Shown here piece after piece: positions 25,670-35,095 of a stretch of 64,000 nt of DNA (within the stretch, counting starts at the first letter, position 1; each line of letters opens with the position of its first letter). The translations under genes and the position numbers were made by a program. Source of the DNA: Knoellia subterranea KCTC 19937 (lineage in GTDB: Bacteria > Actinomycetota > Actinomycetes > Actinomycetales > Dermatophilaceae). The notes beneath the pieces are model-generated. The model worked only from the letters and a program-made list of their open reading frames with translations, searched no databases and was not told the DNA's origin. Location of the stretch: NCBI RefSeq assembly GCF_000768685.1, contig NZ_AVPK01000003.1, positions 62,001 to 126,000 of the forward strand, in the 5' to 3' direction.

Positions 25670-27130
25670 GTGGAGGTTCTGGTCGAGGCGACCGGTTTGC
25701 ACCAATACAGAGGTGTGCGACACGTTCTCAAGGGTGTTGATCTGACGATCCACCGAGGCGAGATCGTCGGGCTCATCGGGCAGAACGGGTCCGGCAAGTC
25801 CACCCTCATCCAGGTGATCAGCGGCCTGTTGCGTCCCGCTCTCGGGCGGATCGAGTTCGCCGGGGAGTTCTATCGCCCCGAGTCGATCGAGGCAGCACGT
25901 GCAGCCGGGGTGAGCGTCATCGAGCAGGACTTCGAGACACCCTCCGGCCAGACCGTCGCCGAGGCGATGTATCGCAACACGTTCCTCGCGGGTCGGCCCC
26001 ACGAGGAACTGCTCGAGCCGGCTCGGGCCGTCATGGAGCGCACCCAGTTCGAGGTCGATCTCGACGCGCTCACCGAGACCTTCGACCCCGCCGAGCAGGC
26101 GATCGTCGAGGTCCTGCGCGTGCTCGCCGAAGAGGCGCAGCTCGTGGTCTTCGACGAGGCGAGCTCGATGCTCCACGAGATCGACATCGTCCAGCTCCAC
26201 GCTGCGGCCCGTCGCCTGCGCGACCAGGGTTGCGCCGTCCTCTATGTCGCTCACCGCCTCGAGGAGGTCGTCGCGATCTCCGACCGGGTCGCCGTCATGC
26301 GGCAGGGTGCGGTCGTCTCGGTCGTGAACTCCCGCGAAGCCACGATCGACGGCTTGGCGCAGGCGATGCTCGAGCGCCCCATCGGCAGCCTCGCCGGTCG
26401 CGAGCGGCCACCCGCCGGCGACGTTCGACTGTCCGTGCAGGGCCTCAGCGTGGGGAACCGCCTCGCCGAGGTCGACCTCGACGTTCGCGTCGGCGAGGTC
26501 CTAGGTGTCGTCGGCCTGCGTGAGTCCGGCGCCCACGAGCTGGTCGAGGCGATCGCGGGCGTGCGCCCCTCCGCCAGCGCGGGCGTCACCTTCGATGGGG
26601 AGCAGCTCGGCAGCCTTCACGACGCGCGTGACCGCATCGGCTACCTGCCAGCGAACGCCGTCCAGAGCGACGAAAAGATCTCCACCCTCCTCGCCAAGGG
26701 AGCCAATGGCGAGAGCGAGCTGGCACGGCTGCGTCATGCGGTCGGAGTGGCTCACCGTCTCGAGCTCTCCACCTCCGACATCCAGGGGCCCCTGACCAGC
26801 CTCTCCGGCGGTGACGCCCAGAAGGTGTCCGTCGCCGAGATCATGACGAGCGGCGCCGACGTCATCGTCCTCAACCACCCGACTCGTGGCGTCGATGTCG
26901 GCGTCAAGGACCGGGTTCACGGTCTCATCCGAGACCTCGTCGATACGGGTACGTCAGTCGTCTTCTTCGCCAGCAACGTCGAAGAGTTGCTCGCGACGAG
27001 TGACCGCGTCGCCGTCGTCCACGGCGGACGCGTCGTCGCGGTCCTGGACCCCTCGGACGTCAACGAGGACATCGTCATGGACTACGCGGCATACGGAGAA
27101 CTGCAGGTGACTCAGGCGCGCGGCGCCTGA
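25670..27130 (+). CDS. Sugar-type ABC ATPase with two nucleotide-binding domains (RbsA/MglA-like), orphan
   Basis: 486 residues. Domain 1 has Walker A GQNGSGKS (about 34-41) and Walker B LVVFDEASS. Domain 2 has a degenerate Walker A (GLRESGAHE), the signature LSGGDAQKVSV and Walker B VIVLNHPTRGVDV. The fused-domain layout and degenerate second P-loop are standard for ribose/galactose importers. GTG 25670 is chosen because the similarity begins there; ATG 25622 is in frame. No permease or binding-protein gene is adjacent, so its partner is unknown. Confidence 0.82.
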   Translation: MEVLVEATGLHQYRGVRHVLKGVDLTIHRGEIVGLIGQNGSGKSTLIQVISGLLRPALGRIEFAGEFYRPESIEAARAAGVSVIEQDFETPSGQTVAEAMYRNTFLAGRPHEELLEPARAVMERTQFEVDLDALTETFDPAEQAIVEVLRVLAEEAQLVVFDEASSMLHEIDIVQLHAAARRLRDQGCAVLYVAHRLEEVVAISDRVAVMRQGAVVSVVNSREATIDGLAQAMLERPIGSLAGRERPPAGDVRLSVQGLSVGNRLAEVDLDVRVGEVLGVVGLRESGAHELVEAIAGVRPSASAGVTFDGEQLGSLHDARDRIGYLPANAVQSDEKISTLLAKGANGESELARLRHAVGVAHRLELSTSDIQGPLTSLSGGDAQKVSVAEIMTSGADVIVLNHPTRGVDVGVKDRVHGLIRDLVDTGTSVVFFASNVEELLATSDRVAVVHGGRVVAVLDPSDVNEDIVMDYAAYGELQVTQARGA

Positions 27131-27172
27131 CCCGTCACCTGCCCGACAGGTCAGGTGTGGACTCGACCGAGG

Positions 27173-28249
27173 TCAGAGGGAGATGGCCTTGGCGACGCTG
27201 GCGAGGCGGAACCGGGCCAGCGCGAGGTTGGCACCGGTGCGATTGAGCACGAGGTAGACGAACAGGCCGCTCGTCGACTCGCCGTTGAGGACGTTGATCA
27301 GGTGGTACTGGTTGTCCAGCGTGATCATGATGTCGTCGATCGCCTCGGACTTGCCGATGTCGTGCATCGTCGCGAGCTGCGCGCGGACGACGTTGGAGCT
27401 GCCTGCGGCCGCCACGCCCAGGTCGAAGCCGGGGTCGCCGCCCTGGGCCAAGGTCATGCCCGACTCTGAGTCGATGATCGCGGCGCCCATGGCACCGTCG
27501 ATGTCGAGGAGCTGCTGCAGGGATTGGTCGACGCTCATGGCGGGCTCTGTCCTGTCGGTGGCTGGTGCCGGCGGCGCGGTCTGGGCCGCGACTGAAGGGG
27601 CGGGAGGGGTCGCGGCGGCAGGGGTCGGGACCGCGACCGAAGGAGCGGGGGCCGTCGGGGCGGCAGGTGCCGGGGCCGCGACCGAAGGAGCGGGGGCCGT
27701 CGGGGCGGCAGGTGCCGGGGCCGCAGCCGAAGGGGCAGGAGGCGCCGCGGCAGGCCGGGTCGGTGCCTCGGGAGCAGGAATCTGGTGACCCGTGGCCTGC
27801 TGGGCGGCAGCAGCCCGGACGGCATTGCGGACCGAAGGGATCGCCGTCGCGCCCGGACCGCGCTGGGCGAGCCGTGCCGCGGGGAGCGATGATCGGGGGA
27901 TCGTCGCCTCGGCTTCGGTGGCAGTGGGTGTCGGCGTCGCGGCCGGGACCCGGCGGGCGGCCTTCCGGGCGGCAGGCGGCTGGGTCGGCGGCTGACTGGC
28001 CCCGGGCTGCTCCGGTGCGGTGGCCGCGGCAGGGTCGGTAGGTGCGTCACCCTCAGCCTTGGCCCACGGCAGGTCGGGCCGCGCCATCAACGGGTTGGCG
28101 CGATCCGGGAGGGCCTGGTCCGGGAGGGCCTCGGCGCGGCGAGCCGGGCCCAGCGCCCATGCCCGAAGGAAGCTGTCCGCCACGTCCCACTCCTGCAACG
28201 CTCGTTCTGGGCGGCCCCTGGCGGAGCCGAGATGCGCGTCCCGGCGCAT
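27173..28249 (-). CDS. Roadblock/LC7-like domain protein with Pro/Ala repeat linker
   Basis: 358 residues from ATG 28249; a GTG at 28270 is also possible. Residues 1-220 are low-complexity Ala/Pro/Thr sequence including tandem 15-residue repeats. The last 115 residues (SLQQLLDIDGAMGAAIIDSESG, then VRAQLATMHDI, ending ALARFRLASVAKAI) match MglB/roadblock proteins, which regulate small GTPases or form filaments. No GTPase gene is nearby. The linker length probably sets reach between partners. Confidence 0.68.
   Translation of the reverse strand: MRRDAHLGSARGRPERALQEWDVADSFLRAWALGPARRAEALPDQALPDRANPLMARPDLPWAKAEGDAPTDPAAATAPEQPGASQPPTQPPAARKAARRVPAATPTPTATEAEATIPRSSLPAARLAQRGPGATAIPSVRNAVRAAAAQQATGHQIPAPEAPTRPAAAPPAPSAAAPAPAAPTAPAPSVAAPAPAAPTAPAPSVAVPTPAAATPPAPSVAAQTAPPAPATDRTEPAMSVDQSLQQLLDIDGAMGAAIIDSESGMTLAQGGDPGFDLGVAAAGSSNVVRAQLATMHDIGKSEAIDDIMITLDNQYHLINVLNGESTSGLFVYLVLNRTGANLALARFRLASVAKAISL
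27593..27737. repeat. 45-bp tandem repeat coding the linker
   Basis: Units starting CGAAGGAGCGGGGGCCGTCG at 27638 and 27683 are identical; related units flank them (next at 27728). Each encodes the 15-residue APAPAAPTAPAPSVA on the minus strand. Copy number is likely to vary between strains. Confidence 0.85.
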
Positions 28250-28355
28250 CGCCGGGTCATCCTCCCACACGTCGGGGAGTCGGTTTCCGTGGCTCTGCGC
28301 CTCTCGTGGGGTGTGTGATCGAGCGGACGATCGGGTCGCCAGTGAGCGTCGCGGG

Positions 28356-28790
28356 TCAGCCGATCGACGCCTTCGTCCAGGCCTCGGTCTGCGGGGTGCA
28401 GAAGTGCGTCACGGCAGCCGACGCGAAGATGACCGACTGCGTGTGGTCGAGGCCGAGCGCGGATTCGTTCCCCGTGAGGATCGCCTTGGCGGTGGCCTCG
28501 TCCGGGTTGGCCTCGAAGGTCGAACACACCTTCTTGGCCGCGGCGACCACGTCCTCGTCGGACTTCTCGGCGAGCGGTGCAACGGCCTTCTTGACGACTC
28601 CGGCCCACGTGTTCTCCGGGACGATTCCGCTGTTCGTCGGTGCGGGGGAGTTGGCGTCGGATGGTTGCGACGCGCTCGACCCGGTGGTCGGGGTGGACGT
28701 GCCCTCCGCGGAGCCGGAGCCGCAGGCCGACATCGTCAGGGCCAGAGCTGCGGCGGCGAAAAGGGTTGCGGGCAGGCGCAGTCGAGTCAT
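28356..28790 (-). CDS. DUF732 lipoprotein
   Basis: 144 residues. A signal peptide with lipobox LTMSAC (Cys23) is followed by a Ser/Thr/Pro linker and a small helical domain with two cysteines (KKVCSTF, THFCTPQ), the DUF732 pattern common in mycobacteria and relatives. It would be anchored to the outer face of the membrane. Function unknown. It lies downstream of a frameshifted GNAT gene on the other strand. Confidence 0.72.
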   Translation of the reverse strand: MTRLRLPATLFAAAALALTMSACGSGSAEGTSTPTTGSSASQPSDANSPAPTNSGIVPENTWAGVVKKAVAPLAEKSDEDVVAAAKKVCSTFEANPDEATAKAILTGNESALGLDHTQSVIFASAAVTHFCTPQTEAWTKASIG

Positions 28791-28842
28791 GCGTTGAACG
28801 TAACGACTCTCCGAAAGCCTCGCGACCGGAGACGTGTCCGAC

Positions 28843-29378
28843 GTGGCCACAGAGGAGGTGATCAGATCCGCGCGCCATGACGACATCCCCCGACTTCGCG
28901 ACATCGAGCGTGCCGCCGGCGCTGGATTCCGGACGATCGGGGATGGCCGCCATCGCCGATGACGAGCCGTTGCCCAGCGCGGTGCTCGATGACTATGTAC
29001 GGGCGGGCCGCCTGCGTGTGGGTCGTCAACGACGGTGACCGCGAGGGCCACGGAGACATCGCGGGCTACCTGCTCGCCGATGTCGTGGACGGGGCGGGCC
29101 ACATCGAGCAGGTTTCGGTCGACCCGGGATACGCAGGGCAGCGAATCGGTCGGGCACTCATCGACGAAGCGGCCCGATGGGCCACAACGCAGGGGTATGC
29201 CGTGGTGACACTCACGACGTTCACGCGCGTTCCGTGGAACGCGCCGTATTACGAACGGCTCGGCTTCGTCGCTGTGCCACCGGAGCAACTGGGTGAGGGG
29301 CTGCGCCGCGTGCGTGAGCACGAGGCCGATCTGGGTCTCGATCGCTGGCCCCGCACGGCCATGGCACGCCCTCTCTGA
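28843..29378 (+). pseudogene. GNAT acetyltransferase with two +1 frameshifts
   Basis: Three frames together spell one GNAT protein: VIRSARHDDIPRLRDIERAA...FRTIG, then MAAIADDEPLPSAVLDDYVRAGRL, then VWVVNDGDR...HIEQVSVDPGYAGQRIGRALI...WNAPYYERLGF. The breaks are an extra G in the run at 28939-28942 and an extra C near 29011-29016. The last 125 codons are open. Either a pseudogene or two sequencing insertions. Confidence 0.75.
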
Positions 29379-29443
29379 CTCGGCCGGCCTCGTATCTGCC
29401 GGACAACCGCCCGACAGCTATCCTACTGGTACCGCGGGCGGTA

Positions 29444-29571
29444 TCATGGAAGGTCTTCAAGACTCCGTGGCCCGGTGATCCCAGGGTCAACATTCAGAAC
29501 GACCATGGCAACGCCAAGGCGTATCAGGTGCGGCAGGTCTGGCCGCGATCGACAAGAAGGAGGCCAACTGA
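29444..29571 (+). pseudogene. Remnant of a HicA-like toxin gene
   Basis: The frame from 29444 reads WKVFKTPWPGDPRVNIQ then NDHGNAKAYQVRQV, which resembles the C-terminal half of a HicA-type toxin. A missing base near 29539 breaks it; with that base restored it ends LAAIDKKEAN and its TGA overlaps the hicB ATG (TGATG), the expected coupling. No N-terminal half or start is visible upstream. Assignment rests on memory of the family and context. Confidence 0.45.
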
Positions 29572-29915
29572 TGGAGACCATGGCAGTGCCCGACATCGCT
29601 CACTACACGTATCGCGTCACCTGGTCCGTCGAGGATCAGGAGTTCGTTGCGACCTGTATCGAGTTTCCATCACTCTCCTGGCTCGCGGAGTCTCAGGTCT
29701 CTGCCCTCGAAGGCTTGGAAGCACTCATTGCCGACACGATCGAGGACATGCATTCCGAGGGAGAAGACATTCCTCAACCGCTGTCGGAGCGCACGTACTC
29801 CGGAAAATTCAGCTTGCGAGTTGGTGAAACCCTGCATCGACGCCTCGCGGTTGAAGCTGCGGAAGAGAACGTCAGCATCAACCAACTGATCGTCCGCGCG
29901 CTGTCACGACTCTGA
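29571..29915 (+). CDS. hicB: HicB-family antitoxin
   Basis: 114 residues. The N-terminal 75 residues (HYTYRVTWSVEDQEFVATCIEFPSLS split by strands, then TIEDMHSEGEDIPQP) form the HicB RNase-H-like fold. The C-terminus KFSLRVGETLHRRLAVEAA...SVNQLIVRAL-like segment (SINQLIVRALSRL) is a ribbon-helix-helix DNA-binding domain. AAGGAGG lies seven bases before the ATG. The preceding toxin gene is broken, leaving the antitoxin orphaned. Confidence 0.82.
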   Translation: METMAVPDIAHYTYRVTWSVEDQEFVATCIEFPSLSWLAESQVSALEGLEALIADTIEDMHSEGEDIPQPLSERTYSGKFSLRVGETLHRRLAVEAAEENVSINQLIVRALSRL

Positions 29916-29941
29916 CTCAGAGTCACGGGCGCAGCGCTGGG

Positions 29942-30914
29942 TCAGTCCCGGTCGAGGCGCACCACGACGTTGCCGATCTTGACCCCGGACTCGACGTAGC
30001 GGTGGGCCTCGACGATGTCGTCGAGCGGATACGAGCGGTCGATCACCGGACGAAAGGCGCCCGAAGCCAGCAGGTCGCGGATCGCCTCGACGACGTGCTG
30101 CCCCTCCTCGGGATAGGGGAAGACGACCCGCCGCCGCCCCCGCGTCGCCAAACCCACAGCGGCGAGCGGAAGGTTCTGCCACCCGGGCCCAAGCTCTGAC
30201 GAGATGTAGACGCCGCCCGGTGCGAGCAACCGTCGACACCGGCCGAAGGTGCTCTTGCCGACCGCATCGATGACAACGTCGAAGCGGTCGTCGAGGCGGG
30301 TGAAGTCCTCGCTCCGGTAGTCGATGACGCGGTTGGCCCCCAGCCCGCGGACCAGGTCAGCGTGCTCGCCCGCGCAGACGGCCCGTCACCTCGACATCTC
30401 TGACTGAGAGCAATTGCACTGTGGCAGAACCGATTCCGCCGGTTGCGCCGTTGACGAGGACACGCTGTCCAGCATCCGCGCCGGAGCGGTGGATCGCCGA
30501 CATCGCGTAATGGGCACCTTCCGTCGATGCCGCCGCCGTCGCGTCGTCGATGCCGTCCGGCGTCCTCGCGATCATGCTGTCCGCTGCGACGACGACCTGC
30601 TCCGCGTGTGCCCCGAACGTGCCCTCGCAATAGCCGAAGACCCGGTCGCCCACCGCGAGGGTCGTGACCTCCGAGCCGACGGCCAGCACGACACCGGCGT
30701 ACTCCGTGCCCAGGATCGTCCGTTTCGGCGCGCGCAGTCCCGTCATGGCCCGCATGAAGAACGGGTGCGCCCTGCGGTACGCGCAGTCGGTGCGGTTGAC
30801 GGTCGTTGCGTGCACGCGGACGAGGACATCGCCCGGGCCGGGGGTGGGTGCCTCGAGCTCCTCGACGCGCACCACCTCGGGCGGGCCGTAGCGGGTGTTG
30901 ATCGCAGCCCTCAC
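29942..30914 (-). pseudogene. Quinone oxidoreductase-type MDR dehydrogenase with frameshift
   Basis: From GTG 30914: [37 protein letters not shown] and the NADPH motif [14 protein letters not shown]. An extra base in the run at 30382-30384 shifts the frame; beyond it [29 protein letters not shown] and the C-terminal YPLDDIVEAHRYVESG complete a normal 320-residue protein. Pseudogene or single-base sequencing error. It is divergent from kbl. Confidence 0.8.
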
Positions 30915-30944
30915 ACCGCGAAGGTACCGCGCCCGAGGAGGCGC

Positions 30945-30999
30945 GCGGACGGCATACGCTGGCTTGCGTCTGAGACGCACGAGAACGAAGAGGTATGCC
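30945..30999. repeat. Inverted pair of GTATGCC motifs in the kbl promoter gap
   Basis: GCGGACGGCATAC at 30945-30957 (exact 13-mer, minus) and GTATGCC at 30993-30999 (plus). The second copy abuts the kbl GTG start at 31000. Confidence 0.8.
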
Positions 31000-32199
<1,200 letters not shown>

Positions 32200-32219
32200 T
32201 CCGCCCTCTCGAGTCGTCC

Positions 32220-32261
32220 CATGGGGCCAAACGCGCGCTCGGTCGCGCCTTTGGCCCCATG
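32220..32261. terminator. Hairpin between kbl and symporter gene
   Basis: CATGGGGCCAAACGCGCG (32220-32237) pairs with CGCGCCTTTGGCCCCATG (32244-32261) with one mismatch. It sits between convergent genes and can serve both. Confidence 0.75.
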
Positions 32262-32296
32262 TTCATGACCCGGAGCGCCTCGGCGGCAGCAGCCCG

Positions 32297-33829
32297 TCAG
32301 TCGGGGACTCGCGACCGGGCGAGGTGGACCCGCTCGGGCGTGTGCAGCCGAACCATGAGCCTCGCGGTGTCCCGGGGGACGGTCGTGGGTGTGGCCAGCG
32401 AGACGATGACGGCCGTGGCGAACGACAGCGGCGTGCACCACGCCGCCGGGTTCGCGAGCAGCGCACCGACCCACCCGTCCTGAGCTCCCTGGACATACGT
32501 CGTCAGTGCTGCGGACGTCGACGCCACGGCGCCGAACACCAGCCCCGCGATGGCGCCGGCACGCGACAGGCGCCGCCACCACACTCCGAGGATCAGCAAC
32601 GGGGCAAACGTGGCCGCCGCCAGCGAGAAGGCGTAGCCGACCGTCGTTGCGATGCCGATCTGCTCGACGTAGCGGGCCACGACGAACGGCACCACCACGG
32701 CGACGACTGCCGCCAGCCGGAACCCGCCGAAACCGAACGCGTCCCCACCGGTGAGCCGCGACAGCCGCGGCCGGAGGAACTCCTGGTGCAGCACGCCCGT
32801 CACCGACATTGCCAGCCCGGACGCCGTGGACAGCAGGGCCGCGAACGCGCCACCGGCAAGCATCGCGGTCAACAGGTCACCGCCGACGCCGGACACGACC
32901 CGCTCGGGCAGCTGGAGCACGATCGTGTCGGACCGGACCCCCTCGGGAAGTGACGGCAGATGCACGCGGCCCAACACGGCATACACCGGAGGCAGCAGGT
33001 AGAAGAGCCCCAGCAGGGCGACCACCGAGACCGTCGTGCGCCGCGCCGCCACTCCGTCCGGGTTCGTGTAGTAGCGGACGAGGACGTGCGGCAGCCCCAT
33101 CGTCCCGAGGCAGAGCGCGAGCATCATCGAGAAGGTCCGGTAGTACGGATGGTCGCCGGGACCGCGCTCCGCGAACGGCTCCCACCATCCGCCCTGGACC
33201 TCGGGCAGCCCCCCACCCGAACGCACCCACAGGGCCATGAGGACGAACGCGGGCACCGCGAGGCAGGTCAGCTTGATCCAGTACTGCATCGCCTGGACGA
33301 AAGTGATCGACCGCATGCCGCCGGCTCCGACCGCAGCTGCCACGACGACAGCGACGATCAGCGCTCCGGCCCACTGCGGAGCGCCCGTGACGAGGGACAG
33401 CGCCAGCCCGGCCCCCTGGAACTGGGGCACGAGATACATCCAGCCGATCGCCACGACGAGCACCGCCGCGAGGCGTCGTACGACGACAGACCCGAGCCGC
33501 GCCTCGGCGAAGTCGGGCAGCGTGTAGGCCCCCGACCGCCGCATCGGCGCCGCCACCATGACGAGCAGGCACAGGTAGCCCAGTGTGTAGCCGACGGGCA
33601 GCCACAGCAGGTCGACGCCCTGGTCGTAGATCAGTCCGGCGACGCCGAGGAACGAAGCAGCAGAGAGGTATTCGCCAGAGATCGCGCTCGCATTGAGCCG
33701 CGGTGACACGGTCCGGCCCGCGACATAGAAGTCCGACGTGCGCCGCGACAGTCGCAGCCCCAGACCGCCCACGACGACGGTCGTCACGCAGACGAGGGCG
33801 ACCGCGACGACCGACAGCGAGTCACTCAT
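32297..33829 (-). CDS. SSS-family cation/carboxylate symporter (second copy)
   Basis: 510 residues with about 13 transmembrane segments. GRTVSPRLNASAISGEYLSAASFLG-type N-terminal signature (about 27-50) and LGTMGLPHVLVRYYTNP place it in the acetate/pyruvate branch, related to but distinct from the copy at 15414. Its gene overlaps that of a small membrane partner by eight bases and follows a LytTR two-component system, suggesting substrate-induced transport of acetate, pyruvate or another small carboxylate. Confidence 0.82.
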   Translation of the reverse strand: MSDSLSVVAVALVCVTTVVVGGLGLRLSRRTSDFYVAGRTVSPRLNASAISGEYLSAASFLGVAGLIYDQGVDLLWLPVGYTLGYLCLLVMVAAPMRRSGAYTLPDFAEARLGSVVVRRLAAVLVVAIGWMYLVPQFQGAGLALSLVTGAPQWAGALIVAVVVAAAVGAGGMRSITFVQAMQYWIKLTCLAVPAFVLMALWVRSGGGLPEVQGGWWEPFAERGPGDHPYYRTFSMMLALCLGTMGLPHVLVRYYTNPDGVAARRTTVSVVALLGLFYLLPPVYAVLGRVHLPSLPEGVRSDTIVLQLPERVVSGVGGDLLTAMLAGGAFAALLSTASGLAMSVTGVLHQEFLRPRLSRLTGGDAFGFGGFRLAAVVAVVVPFVVARYVEQIGIATTVGYAFSLAAATFAPLLILGVWWRRLSRAGAIAGLVFGAVASTSAALTTYVQGAQDGWVGALLANPAAWCTPLSFATAVIVSLATPTTVPRDTARLMVRLHTPERVHLARSRVPD

Positions 33830-34247
33830 CGCGCACGCTCGGTTCGTGCCCCGCCACCTCGCCGAAGCCTGCCTCGACGATGTCCGAGAACTCCGCCTCG
33901 TTGCGCTCCGCCTGCCGCACGTAGCCTCGCGCCAGCAGCCAGGCGGCCGGATAGACCAGGATGCCAAGAACCAACCAGGGCAACGGAATTCCCGCCAATG
34001 TCATCGTCCGCGTCGACGGCACGAGCGCCAGCAGCACCGGGAACCCGCCGAGAGCCAGAGCCATGAGCCCGAGCACCGTCAGCGCCAGCCGGAGCTGAGC
34101 CCGTCGCAGCCCGTCGATGTAGACGTCACCGAGTCGCGTCTGCTCGTCGATGTCGGTCGCGAGGGCACGAGTCCGCACGGGTTGTGCTCCGCGTCGCGAA
34201 CTCGTCACGCGCACACGGGCGGGAGGGCCGGAACGCTCGGGGGCCAT
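33822..34247 (-). CDS. Small two-TM membrane protein, symporter partner
   Basis: 141 residues: a basic N-terminal 45 residues, two transmembrane segments (about 52-75 and 85-107) and a charged tail. Same size, position and topology as the DUF485 partner of ActP, though the DUF485 signature is not clear. TGATG overlap couples it to the response regulator upstream and an 8-bp overlap couples it to the symporter downstream. Confidence 0.68.
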   Translation of the reverse strand: MAPERSGPPARVRVTSSRRGAQPVRTRALATDIDEQTRLGDVYIDGLRRAQLRLALTVLGLMALALGGFPVLLALVPSTRTMTLAGIPLPWLVLGILVYPAAWLLARGYVRQAERNEAEFSDIVEAGFGEVAGHEPSVRDE

Positions 34248-35050
34248 CAGCTCGCGCTGCCGGGTCGCCTCAGGAGGACGTCGCGCAATTCCTTGGTATG
34301 CCGTCTGCTCACCTGGAGTTCCACGTCGCCGATGACGACCGAGCACCGTCCGTGGTCCATGCGGACCTCGGTGACGTGGGGGAGGGCAACGAGGGTGGAC
34401 CGGTGAATGCGGACGAATCCGGCTGCGGCCCAACGCTCTTCGAGCACCGCGAGAGGGATCCGCACGAGGTGGCTCCCGTCCGGAGTGTGCAGTCGGGCGT
34501 AATCGCCCGAGGCCTCGACGAACCGAATCTGGCTCCGGTTGACGAAGCGGGTCACGCCGCCGAGCTCGACGGGGATGGTCTCGTCCTCCACGCCGACCTC
34601 GGCCGTCCCCGGGGCGCCGACCCCGGACGGCGCACCGGGACCGCCGACGGGAGCGGACGGCATACCCGCCTCGTCCTGCTTGGCCACGACGCGACGCACG
34701 GCTTCCGCGAGACGTTCGCCCCGCACCGGCTTCATGACGTAATCCGTTGCGGCGAGGGCGAATGCGTCCACGGCGTGCTGCTCGTGGGCTGTGACGAAGA
34801 CGAGTTGCGGGGGAGAGGCGAAGCGGGCGAGGACTCGGCCCAGGGCCATCCCGTCGAGGCCCGGCATCGAGATGTCGCTGAAGATGACGTCGATGTCGTG
34901 GGCCTCGAGCATCTGGAGCGCTTCGGTGCCACTCGTCGCCGTCAGGACGGAGGCGATCCGGTCGTCGGAGTCGAGCAGGTAGCGGACCTCGGAGAGGGCT
35001 GGGAGCTCGTCATCGACGACGAGGGCGCGCAGGGACGCGTCACGGGCCAT
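34247..35050 (-). CDS. LytTR-family response regulator
   Basis: 267 residues. Receiver with Asp13-Asp14 and phospho-acceptor Asp59 (IFSDISMPG), then a Gly/Pro/Ala linker, then a LytTR DNA-binding domain (about 160-260; VNRSQIRFVEASGDYARLHT, FVRIHRSTLVAL). The linker codons GMPSAPVGG contain an exact 13-bp GTATGCCGTCCGC motif. Partner of the kinase upstream. LytS/LytTR systems of this type control carboxylate transporters (for example pyruvate via BtsSR), which fits the symporter pair downstream. Confidence 0.9.
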   Translation of the reverse strand: MARDASLRALVVDDELPALSEVRYLLDSDDRIASVLTATSGTEALQMLEAHDIDVIFSDISMPGLDGMALGRVLARFASPPQLVFVTAHEQHAVDAFALAATDYVMKPVRGERLAEAVRRVVAKQDEAGMPSAPVGGPGAPSGVGAPGTAEVGVEDETIPVELGGVTRFVNRSQIRFVEASGDYARLHTPDGSHLVRIPLAVLEERWAAAGFVRIHRSTLVALPHVTEVRMDHGRCSVVIGDVELQVSRRHTKELRDVLLRRPGSAS

Positions 35051-35095
35051 GGGTTCGAGGATAACCATTCGCAGGGCCGGCCCGGGCCCCAAAAG

